Program-made: the position numbers and the translations under genes
From: Microbacteriaceae bacterium
Lineage (GTDB): Bacteria > Actinomycetota > Actinomycetes > Actinomycetales > Microbacteriaceae
Direction of reading: 5' to 3'
NCBI GenBank assembly: GCA_947452355.1
Contig: CANGCU010000090.1
Location: 1-5,406, forward strand
Length of the DNA: 5,406 bases
Shown here: one piece after another, positions 1 through 5,406 of the stretch
Layout of the letters: each line of letters begins with the position of its first letter
Numbering within the stretch: the first letter of the stretch is position 1
The notes under the pieces: model-generated
Told to the model about the DNA's origin: nothing
What the model saw: the letters and a program-made list of their open reading frames with translations, nothing else
Databases searched by the model: none

Positions 1-1274
1 AATTCAAAGACAGCCGACATGAAGTTGTCCTGGCTCGCGCCTTCTTCGAGTCGGCGGATGAGATATGCGATGGCGACGTCGAATTCGGCGGGGTGAACAA
101 CGGGCGTGTACAACAGCAATCCACCGACGTCGCGCTTGACCACTTCCGCTTGGCCGGGCGCCATCCCCAGAAGCATCTCGAATTCGATCCCGGATTGCAC
201 GCCGCGTTTCTTCGCGAGAAGCCACGAATACGCGATATCGAAAAGATTGTGTCCCGCGACACCGATTCGCACATTTGCGATGCGCTTCGGGTCGAGCGCG
301 TAATTGATGACGCGTTTGTAGTTGGTGTCGCTGTCCTGTTTGGTCGACCAGGTTGCGAGTGGCCAATCGTGCAACGCCGATTCGACGCGCTCCATCGGGA
401 GGTTTGCGCCTTTGACGATGCGAACCTTGATGCCGGCTCCACCTCGCGCCCGTCGGGCAGCGGACCATTTCTGTAGGTGCATCATCGCCCCGAGCGCATC
501 CGGCAAATACGCCTGGAGCACGATTCCGGCTTCGAGTTTTGCGAATTCCGGTCGATCGAGAATTTTAGTGAATACCGCGATGGTGATGTCGAGGTCCTTG
601 AATTCCTCCATGTCGAGGTTGATGAACGTCGGTGTCGTGCCTTTCGCCGCCAAGCGGTAGAGCGGCAACAAGCGCTCGACAACGCGGGCGACGTTCTGGT
701 CGTACGACCACGGCGAATGCGGAGCAACGGTCGCCGAAACCTTGATCGAGACGTAGTCGACATCGTCGCGCTCGATCAGTGCAGTGGTTCCCGCCAGGCG
801 CTTCGCCGCCTCGCGTTCGCCGAGCACCGCTTCACCAAGCAGATTGACGTTGAGGCTTACGCCCGGCTTCTTCAGCTTTGCGATAACGGACCCCAGTTTG
901 GTGGGGGTCGCGTCCACGATGAGATGTCCCACCATCATCCGCAGAACTCGCCGCGCTACGGGGATGACGACCCAGGGAAGAATCGGGGCGACTATGCCAC
1001 CGAGCCGGACAGCGGTTCGCATGAACCACGGTAAAAACGCGGGTACCGTCGGGGCGATTGCGCGCAGTGTGCGCGCGGCGACCCGCACATCCTCGGGTCG
1101 AACCACGCCATCAACGAACCCAACCGTAAACGCGAGCCCGTTCGGGTCTTTGAGGACACCCGCAAGCCGCGTCGCACTCGCATCGACTCGAATTTTTTCG
1201 GCTTCACTCAGCCAGTGTCGAACCAGTTCTACGGATTCGGTACCCAGATTGTCCTTGGTGGTAACTTTCGCCAT
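1..1274 (-). CDS. putA: Bifunctional proline dehydrogenase / P5C dehydrogenase (PutA type), N-terminal part; 3' end outside window
   Basis: Oxidises L-proline to pyrroline-5-carboxylate with FAD, passing electrons to the respiratory chain; in the full protein a second, ALDH-type domain converts the product to glutamate with NAD+. Translating the minus strand from the ATG at 1274 gives 424 uninterrupted residues that run off the left edge. Seen: an N-terminal helical region (about 1-130) containing FTVGFVDGVVRPED; the start of the PRODH barrel, GVSLNVNLLGEAVLGERE, from residue 138; VSIKVSA; YLPDAL at 256-261; VKGANLPMER with K288; GVAGHNLFD; EFEMLLGMAP at 364-373; YTPVVHP; and DNFMSAVFE at the edge. 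This wording is typical of actinobacterial PutA proteins, which are usually over 1,100 residues, so the whole dehydrogenase half lies outside. A monofunctional PRODH is less likely, because the sequence continues into the linker leading to the ALDH domain. No strong Shine-Dalgarno precedes the ATG. Transcribed divergently from the DUF554 gene. Confidence 0.93.
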   Translation of the reverse strand, partial: MAKVTTKDNLGTESVELVRHWLSEAEKIRVDASATRLAGVLKDPNGLAFTVGFVDGVVRPEDVRVAARTLRAIAPTVPAFLPWFMRTAVRLGGIVAPILPWVVIPVARRVLRMMVGHLIVDATPTKLGSVIAKLKKPGVSLNVNLLGEAVLGEREAAKRLAGTTALIERDDVDYVSIKVSATVAPHSPWSYDQNVARVVERLLPLYRLAAKGTTPTFINLDMEEFKDLDITIAVFTKILDRPEFAKLEAGIVLQAYLPDALGAMMHLQKWSAARRARGGAGIKVRIVKGANLPMERVESALHDWPLATWSTKQDSDTNYKRVINYALDPKRIANVRIGVAGHNLFDIAYSWLLAKKRGVQSGIEFEMLLGMAPGQAEVVKRDVGGLLLYTPVVHPAEFDVAIAYLIRRLEEGASQDNFMSAVFE

Positions 1275-1322
1275 ATTTCTAGTTTGCCGTGAAAAACGAC
1301 AGCACAAAAATAGCGATGTACG

Positions 1323-1362
1323 ACCACAACCGATGGACGTCACAATCGCGAGGGGTCGTGGT
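1323..1362. repeat. Inverted repeat, possible operator
   Basis: The arms are ACCACAACC (1323-1331) and GGTCGTGGT (1354-1362), complementary at eight of nine positions with 22 bases between them. The arm centres are 31 bases apart, about three helical turns, so a dimeric regulator could contact both on one DNA face. The right arm ends four bases before the GATAAT box of the rightward gene and the left arm lies toward putA, so one protein could control both genes. Short imperfect repeats also occur by chance; no regulator gene is in the window to support the idea. Confidence 0.35.
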
Positions 1363-1366
1363 TCGG

Positions 1367-1372
1367 GATAAT
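1367..1372 (+). promoter_or_regulatory. Candidate -10 box for the DUF554 gene
   Basis: GATAAT lies six bases upstream of the preferred GTG start at 1379. With normal -10 to +1 spacing the transcript would begin at or very near that GTG, giving a leaderless mRNA, which is common in actinobacteria. The -35 region is weak, so the call rests on the -10 match and its position. Confidence 0.4.
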
Positions 1373-1378
1373 GGTCAG

Positions 1379-2137
1379 GTGATCGGACTAGGGACACTCA
1401 TCAACATCGGCACCATCGTGACGGGTTCAGCCATCGGTGTCGGAATCGGGTCCGCACTGCCGACACGGACCAATCGGGTTGTGACCGACGCCCTTGGACT
1501 CATCACGCTCGTGATGGGCGGACTCAATCTCGCGTCGCTCGGGAACGCCGCGTTAATCGACGCGGTCGGACCTGCAGCACCGTTTCTCATCGTCGTCGGA
1601 GCCCTGCTCATTGGAAGCATCATCGGGTCGCTCGTCGGCATCGAAGCGCGACTGGAAAAGTTCGGTTCGTTCCTACATTCTCGGCTCGGCGCGAAATCGG
1701 CTGCACCAGCAGACGCCGCTCGAGCGAGGTTCATCCAGGGTTTTGTCGACGCCTCGCTGATTTTTGCAATCGGCCCGATGGCAATTCTCGGCTCGTTCAG
1801 TGACGGAATGGGTCAAGGAATCGACCAGCTTGTTCTGAAATCAATCCTTGACGGTTTCGCATCAATTGCGTTCGCCGCGTCGCTCGGATGGGGTGTCGCA
1901 TTTGCCGCCCTTCCAGTGGGAATTTGGCAAGGTGCGCTCACTGTTGCAGCCTTTGCGTTGGGTTCCGTACTTCCCGGAGCGTCAATCGCAGCGCTGACCG
2001 CGACGGGCGGCGTGCTGTTGCTTGGAGTCGGTTTACGGTTGCTGGAGATTCGCGCCGTATCGGTCGCGGACATGTTGCCCGCTCTCGTCGTCGCGCCGAT
2101 CCTGACCGGCATTGTGACGAGCGTCGTCGGGGGCTGA
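1379..2137 (+). CDS. DUF554 family multi-pass membrane protein (YqgA/YdfK-like)
   Basis: A 252-residue, strongly hydrophobic protein of the DUF554 family, found widely in bacteria; it lies in the cytoplasmic membrane and its transport or other role is not established. Seen: the family opening GLGTLINIGTIV at residues 3-14, hydrophobic stretches at about 4-26, 38-58, 64-88, 119-140, 152-205 (more than one span) and 210-250, the motif IGPMAILGS at 131-139, and a charged loop at about 89-118 after GIEARLE. The length fits the family, whose members are usually about 230-250 residues. The frame stays open to a GTG at 1289, but that adds 30 polar residues not seen in the family, and the conserved N-terminus begins exactly at the GTG at 1379, so that start is preferred. 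A GGGA at 1365-1368 is the only Shine-Dalgarno-like string and is set rather far back. Divergent from putA; a 68-base gap separates it from the next gene. Confidence 0.88.
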   Translation: MIGLGTLINIGTIVTGSAIGVGIGSALPTRTNRVVTDALGLITLVMGGLNLASLGNAALIDAVGPAAPFLIVVGALLIGSIIGSLVGIEARLEKFGSFLHSRLGAKSAAPADAARARFIQGFVDASLIFAIGPMAILGSFSDGMGQGIDQLVLKSILDGFASIAFAASLGWGVAFAALPVGIWQGALTVAAFALGSVLPGASIAALTATGGVLLLGVGLRLLEIRAVSVADMLPALVVAPILTGIVTSVVGG

Positions 2138-2145
2138 ACAGCCCC
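2130..2145 (+). terminator. GC-rich hairpin over the DUF554 stop codon, possible terminator
   Basis: GGGGCTG (2130-2136) and CAGCCCC (2139-2145) are perfectly complementary with two bases between them, giving a stem of six or seven GC-rich pairs with a tight loop. The stem includes the TGA stop at 2135-2137. There is no T-run after it, so it is not a classical intrinsic terminator; U-less hairpins are proposed terminators in some actinobacteria. It could instead act in mRNA stability. Confidence 0.4.
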
Positions 2146-2150
2146 AACGG

Positions 2151-2159
2151 TGGTAACGT
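2151..2159 (+). promoter_or_regulatory. Possible extended -10 promoter for the aldehyde dehydrogenase-iolD operon
   Basis: TGGTAACGT contains the TGN extension followed by a TANNNT hexamer (2154-2159). Initiation would fall near 2166, just before the palindrome at 2169-2184. No matching -35 is visible, which extended -10 promoters can tolerate. The match is short and could be chance. Confidence 0.28.
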
Positions 2160-2168
2160 GTGCCTCAA

Positions 2169-2184
2169 TCTGGAAGGTTCCAGA
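2169..2184. promoter_or_regulatory. Palindromic operator candidate upstream of the aldehyde dehydrogenase-iolD operon
   Basis: TCTGGAA (2169-2175) and TTCCAGA (2178-2184) form a perfect seven-base dyad around a central GG. It ends ten bases before the ribosome binding site of the first operon gene. Its size and position suit a dimeric repressor of the LacI or GntR type, the usual kinds controlling iol genes. It could also form an RNA hairpin in the leader. No second copy with the same arms was seen elsewhere in the window. Confidence 0.45.
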
Positions 2185-2194
2185 AATTTAGCGC

Positions 2195-2199
2195 GGAGG
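2195..2199 (+). promoter_or_regulatory. Ribosome binding site of the aldehyde dehydrogenase gene
   Basis: GGAGG sits six bases before the ATG at 2206. It fixes this start, although the same frame stays open upstream to 1888 inside the DUF554 gene. Confidence 0.85.
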
Positions 2200-2205
2200 C
2201 GGACG

Positions 2206-3654
2206 ATGGAGTCGCACAAATTGCTCATTGGTGGCGCGTGGGTTGACGCTGTCAACGGCGAACGCGAGGATGTCACCTCCCCGTTCAACGGAGACATCGT
2301 CGGCGACGTAGCCGTCGCCCGTCCTGCCGATGCTGAGCGCGCTATCACGGCAGCCCTCTCCGGTTTCGACGTGTGGCGACGCACGCCTGCTCATGTTCGT
2401 TTCGCAATTTTGACCAAAGCCGCCGCGCTAGCCGACGAACGCGCCGAAGAAATGGCACAGATCATGTCTCGGGAAAACGGGAAGTCACTTGTCGAGGCTC
2501 GGGGTGAAGCAGGTCGCTCGGGTGACATCATTCGTTTGTCCGCTTTCGAGGGGTCCCAACTGTACGGAGATTCTCTTCCACTCGATGCGAACAAAGGAAC
2601 GGGCCTCGAGAAATTGGGGTTTACAATTCATCAGCCCGTTGGTGTCGTTGTCGCGATTTCGCCGTTCAACTATCCGGCTCTGTTGGTCATGCACAAGGTT
2701 GCACCGGCTCTCGCGGCGGGGAACGCAGTCGTCCTGAAACCCGCGCGAGCGACGCCACTGACGGCACTCGCACTGGCCAAATGCTTCGTCGATGCTGGGC
2801 TTCCCGACGGCGTCCTGAATGTCGTCACGGGCGGCGGATCCGATCTCGGTGATGCACTCGTGCGGGACACCCGCGTGAGGAAAATTTCGTTCACAGGCTC
2901 GACTCGAGTCGGAGAACACATCGCCTCGATCGCCGGAATCAAAAAATTGTCGCTTGAACTGGGCGCGTCTGGCCCTGTTATCGTGCTCGACGATGCGGAC
3001 ATCGACGCGGCCACGACGTCCATCGCGCTCGGCGGCTATATCAACGCCGGGCAGGTCTGCATTTCGGCGCAACGAATCATCGTTCACGAGAAGATCGTCG
3101 ATGATTTTCTTTCCGCGCTCACTCCCAAGGTGCAGGCGATTCGAGTCGGCGACCCCCTCGCCGAGGGAACCGCTGTGGGCAGCATGATCTCGAGGGCCGA
3201 GGCCGATCGAGTTACCGCGTCAATTCGCGCAGCGGTCACGTCGGGGGCGCGGCTCGTCACGGGTGGCGAGCAGGACGGCAGCATCATCCAGCCCGCCATC
3301 GTTGCCGACGTCGACCCCTTTTCCCCGTTCGCGCAGGACGAACTATTTGGGCCAGCCGTCGCCGTCAGTGCTGCACGAAACCTTGAGCACGCAATCGACC
3401 TCGCGAACTCAACCGCATACGGACTCGGTGCCGGTGTGTTCACCAACAATATGTCGAACTCAATTCGCGCGATCCGTGAAATTGAGTCAGGGGTGGTCCA
3501 CATCAACTGGACGCAATTGTGGCGAGCCGACCTCATGCCCTACGGCGGCTTCAAGGCGAGCGGAATCGGTAAAGAAGGACCTCGCTCGGCGATTGCCGAA
3601 ATGACCGAAATCAAGACCGTGATCTTGCACGGAACTCCCTGGACTCACAGCTAA
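2206..3654 (+). CDS. NAD(P)-dependent aldehyde dehydrogenase, hydrolytic type, in an inositol operon
   Basis: A complete 482-residue ALDH-superfamily enzyme that oxidises an aldehyde to the carboxylic acid in the cytoplasm; the substrate is not known. Catalytic residues seen: N155 in SPFNYP, K178 in LKPA (cofactor), the FTGST turn at 229-233, general base E251 in LELGASGP, nucleophile C285 in GQVCISAQR, and E379 in DELFGP. Spacings between them are normal for the family. The start is set by the GGAGG site and by the typical opening KLLIGGAWVDAV. Because E251 is present, this is not the CoA-acylating malonate-semialdehyde dehydrogenase (IolA/MmsA), which lacks that glutamate. R181 stands where NAD-specific enzymes usually have glutamate, hinting at NADP+ use. 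It reads more like the lactaldehyde/semialdehyde group. It lies nine bases before iolD, so it probably handles an aldehyde from inositol or a related cyclitol (inference). Malonate semialdehyde or a sugar-derived short aldehyde are candidates. Confidence 0.9.
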   Translation: MESHKLLIGGAWVDAVNGEREDVTSPFNGDIVGDVAVARPADAERAITAALSGFDVWRRTPAHVRFAILTKAAALADERAEEMAQIMSRENGKSLVEARGEAGRSGDIIRLSAFEGSQLYGDSLPLDANKGTGLEKLGFTIHQPVGVVVAISPFNYPALLVMHKVAPALAAGNAVVLKPARATPLTALALAKCFVDAGLPDGVLNVVTGGGSDLGDALVRDTRVRKISFTGSTRVGEHIASIAGIKKLSLELGASGPVIVLDDADIDAATTSIALGGYINAGQVCISAQRIIVHEKIVDDFLSALTPKVQAIRVGDPLAEGTAVGSMISRAEADRVTASIRAAVTSGARLVTGGEQDGSIIQPAIVADVDPFSPFAQDELFGPAVAVSAARNLEHAIDLANSTAYGLGAGVFTNNMSNSIRAIREIESGVVHINWTQLWRADLMPYGGFKASGIGKEGPRSAIAEMTEIKTVILHGTPWTHS

Positions 3655-3657
3655 GGA
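3653..3657 (+). promoter_or_regulatory. Ribosome binding site of iolD, overlapping the upstream stop codon
   Basis: AAGGA begins within the TAA stop (3652-3654) of the aldehyde dehydrogenase gene and lies six bases before the iolD ATG. The overlap suggests that ribosomes finishing the first gene help start the second, keeping the two enzymes in proportion. Confidence 0.75.
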
Positions 3658-3663
3658 ACAAAC

Positions 3664-5406
3664 ATGACCAACCCACGTAAAACCATCCGTCTTACCGTCG
3701 CTCAAGCGCTCGTCAAGTACATCGCCGCACAATATTCCGTCGCGGATGGTGTGCGTGAGCGTTTCATTCCGGCCGCGTTGGGAATCTTTGGGCACGGCAA
3801 CGTGGCCGGTCTCGGTCAGGCGTTAGATGAATACAACAACGATTTGCCGTTCATTCAGGGACGAAACGAGCAAGCGTTGGCCCACGCGGCCATCGCGTTC
3901 GCTAAGGCGAAAAAACGCCGCCAAACTCTGGCGGTCACGGCGTCGATTGGGCCAGGAGCACTCAACATGGTGACGGCCGCAGGGCTTGCGACGGTGAACC
4001 GCCTCCCCGTCCTCCTGCTTCCCGGCGATACCTATGCAACGAGGCGCCAAGGGCCCGTGCTCCAGCAGATCGAAAACCCCAGTGCACCCGACATCACCGC
4101 GAATGACGCGTTCAGGCCGGTCTCGCGGTTCTTCGATCGCATCACGCGCCCCGAACAGTTGCTCACGGCACTTCCGCAGGCGTTCCGCGTTCTCGCGAAT
4201 CCGGTCGAAACGGGCGCCGTCGTCATCGCACTTCCGCAGGACATTCAATCCCACGCGTTCGACTACCCCGCCGAGTTCTTTGAACCCCACGACTGGAAGA
4301 TCCGCCGAACCCAGCCCGACGCGGATGACGTCCGTGCCGTCGCCGAAATTCTGCGTTCCGCAACCACGCCACTCATCATCGCCGGTGGTGGTGTTATTTA
4401 TTCGGGCGCGACCGCCGAACTCGAGGCGCTCGCGACCGCAACGGGCATTCCGGTCGCGGAAACGTTCGGCGGAAAGGGTGCGGTTCAAAACCCCGGTGAC
4501 TGGCACGTCTGGGGGATTGGCCTCGAGGGGTCGCCCGAGACCAATCGACTCGTCGAACAAGCGGACGTTATTCTTCACGTCGGCACCCGACTCACCGACT
4601 TCGCAACCGGGTCACAGTCGCTCTTCCAGAACCCCGCGGTTCGATTTGTCAGCCTCAACATCAGCGAGTTTGATGGCGTCAAGCAAGGTGCGGCGACCAT
4701 TGTCGCTGATGCCAAGTTGGGCCTCGCAGCGTTGACGTCTGACCTCGATGGGTACCGGGTGCCAACCGAGTGGTCGTCAGAAATTGTCACGCGGCAAACG
4801 ACATGGATGGCGATGCGCAACGCCGCCCTGGACCCCGACGTGCTGTTCCCGAAAACTGCCGAGCATGATCCCGAGGGAACGGACGCGATCATCACTCAAG
4901 CGCAGCTCATTGGTGTGCTTCAAGAGCACGCACAGCCCGGGGATATTCTGATCGCCGGTGCGGGTGGTCCCCCCGGAGACATTCAGAAGGCGTGGGATGC
5001 GACGAATGGGCGCTTTGCACACCTCGAATTTGGTTTCTCGTGCATGGGGTACGAATTACCCGCCGCAATTGGCGTTCGATTCGCCAACCCGGATCCCCAA
5101 CACCGAGTCCTGACGTTCATCGGTGACGGGACCTTCCTCATGGCACCGACCGAACTCGTGACGGCCGCCCAAGAGGGACTTCCCATCACAATTGTCGTGT
5201 CGGAAAACCACGGCTATCAAGTGATCCGACGATTGCAGATGTGGCGCGTTGGGCATCACTTTGGGAACGAATTCCGCTACCGTGAGCCCGCTGACAACGT
5301 GGTGACGCAAGTGTCTACGTCGGCAAACGCTGGTCGTCTCGACGGTGGGTACCTCGATGTCGACATCGTTTCGATTGCCCGCGGGATTGGCGCGCACTCG
5401 CTTCGG
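3664..5406 (+). CDS. iolD: 3D-(3,5/4)-trihydroxycyclohexane-1,2-dione hydrolase, thiamine-diphosphate dependent; 3' end outside window
   Basis: Opens the ring of trihydroxycyclohexane-1,2-dione to give 5-deoxy-glucuronate, the third step of myo-inositol breakdown in the cytoplasm. It belongs to the acetolactate synthase-like ThDP enzymes. Seen in 581 residues: the family signature FGHGNVAGLGQAL near the N-terminus; the cofactor-activating glutamate E69 in GRNEQALAH; SIGPG at 94-98; VNRLPVLLLPGD; FRPVSRFFDRITRPEQL; a central domain (about 205-350) with IIAGGGVIYSG; and the ThDP/Mg motif GDG at 487-489 followed 27 residues after D488 by N515 in ENHGY. Family members are about 620-645 residues, so some 40-60 residues are missing. 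The pieces around the first domain match IolD closely and are not those of acetolactate synthase, so the call is firm. The segment after N515 (HGYQVIRRLQM) departs from the two forms I know for the family. Likely translationally coupled to the upstream gene. Confidence 0.94.
   Translation, partial: MTNPRKTIRLTVAQALVKYIAAQYSVADGVRERFIPAALGIFGHGNVAGLGQALDEYNNDLPFIQGRNEQALAHAAIAFAKAKKRRQTLAVTASIGPGALNMVTAAGLATVNRLPVLLLPGDTYATRRQGPVLQQIENPSAPDITANDAFRPVSRFFDRITRPEQLLTALPQAFRVLANPVETGAVVIALPQDIQSHAFDYPAEFFEPHDWKIRRTQPDADDVRAVAEILRSATTPLIIAGGGVIYSGATAELEALATATGIPVAETFGGKGAVQNPGDWHVWGIGLEGSPETNRLVEQADVILHVGTRLTDFATGSQSLFQNPAVRFVSLNISEFDGVKQGAATIVADAKLGLAALTSDLDGYRVPTEWSSEIVTRQTTWMAMRNAALDPDVLFPKTAEHDPEGTDAIITQAQLIGVLQEHAQPGDILIAGAGGPPGDIQKAWDATNGRFAHLEFGFSCMGYELPAAIGVRFANPDPQHRVLTFIGDGTFLMAPTELVTAAQEGLPITIVVSENHGYQVIRRLQMWRVGHHFGNEFRYREPADNVVTQVSTSANAGRLDGGYLDVDIVSIARGIGAHSLR

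Larger units (their letters stand above)
1275..1378. promoter_or_regulatory. Divergent control region between putA and the DUF554 gene
   Basis: These 104 bases must hold the promoters for both outward-facing genes, unless putA or its neighbour is expressed from further away. Rightward, GATAAT at 1367-1372 matches the -10 consensus in five of six positions, but no good -35 box lies 16-19 bases upstream. Leftward, the best -10-like string on the minus strand is TATTTT (plus coordinates 1307-1312), also without a convincing -35, so the putA promoter is not assigned. An inverted repeat fills the middle of the region and is listed separately. Confidence 0.5.

Noticed and set aside
1..5. The window begins with AATTC, which resembles an EcoRI cloning end
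   Set aside because: Uncut GAATTC sites occur within the window, and a five-base match at an arbitrary edge is weak evidence of a cloning junction.
784..1371. A 195-codon plus-strand frame, and other frames, over the putA region
   Set aside because: The minus strand carries an unbroken and recognisable PutA sequence; these frames have low-complexity Arg/Ser/Thr-rich products.
1289..1378. GTG at 1289 or ATG at 1316 as the DUF554 start
   Set aside because: They add a polar N-terminal tail absent from the family, occupy the divergent promoter region and have no ribosome binding site.
1888..2205. Upstream in-frame extension of the aldehyde dehydrogenase
   Set aside because: The extra 106 residues overlap the DUF554 gene in another frame, are not part of the ALDH family, and the GGAGG site clearly selects the ATG at 2206.
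3823..4578. A 251-codon open frame antisense to iolD
   Set aside because: It lies wholly inside the strongly supported iolD coding region, its translation is rich in Arg, Gly and Asp with no recognisable domain, and it has the look of a high-GC shadow frame.
4034..4735. A 233-codon open frame in another forward frame of iolD
   Set aside because: The product is dominated by Ser, Arg and Pro with no family resemblance, as expected from reading GC-rich codons out of frame.
3664..5406. Acetolactate synthase or another ThDP enzyme instead of IolD
   Set aside because: The segments FGHGNVAGLGQAL and FRPVSRFFDRITRPEQL are characteristic of IolD and not of acetolactate synthases.

Overview
The window looks like chromosomal DNA of an actinobacterium. 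Its G+C is moderate to high by eye (not computed). The proline-catabolism protein on the minus strand has the actinobacterial PutA layout and wording, for example the segments around GVAGHNLFD and EEGASQDNFMSAVFE. A freshwater or Microbacteriaceae-like host is possible, but the sequence alone does not fix the genus. I see no mobile element, CRISPR array, RNA gene or phage signal.

Layout: (1) positions 1-1274, minus strand, hold the N-terminal 424 residues of a bifunctional proline dehydrogenase / pyrroline-5-carboxylate dehydrogenase (PutA type), which runs off the left edge. (2) Positions 1275-1378 are a compact divergent control region with an inverted repeat and a good -10 box for the rightward gene. 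(3) Positions 1379-2137, plus strand, encode a DUF554 (YqgA/YdfK-like) multi-pass membrane protein, probably starting at a GTG close to the transcription start. (4) Positions 2138-2205 are a short gap with a GC hairpin over the DUF554 stop, a possible extended -10, a 16-bp palindrome and a clear ribosome binding site. (5) Positions 2206-3654, plus strand, encode a complete NAD(P)-dependent aldehyde dehydrogenase with every hydrolytic catalytic residue. (6) Positions 3664-5406, plus strand, encode the first 581 residues of IolD, the thiamine-diphosphate-dependent trihydroxycyclohexanedione hydrolase of myo-inositol catabolism, which runs off the right edge.

The aldehyde dehydrogenase and iolD are nine bases apart, and the iolD ribosome binding site overlaps the upstream stop codon. 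They are therefore almost certainly co-transcribed as part of an inositol (iol) operon that continues to the right. The odd point is that the dehydrogenase is not of the acylating IolA/MmsA type normally paired with iolD. It keeps the general-base glutamate and has an arginine where NAD-specific enzymes have a cofactor-selecting glutamate. The palindrome just upstream is a natural candidate for the operon's repressor site. PutA on the other strand is a separate, divergently transcribed catabolic unit.

I found no clearly new biological system. The best leads are the non-canonical dehydrogenase in the iol operon, the palindromic operator candidate, and the near-leaderless start of the DUF554 gene.
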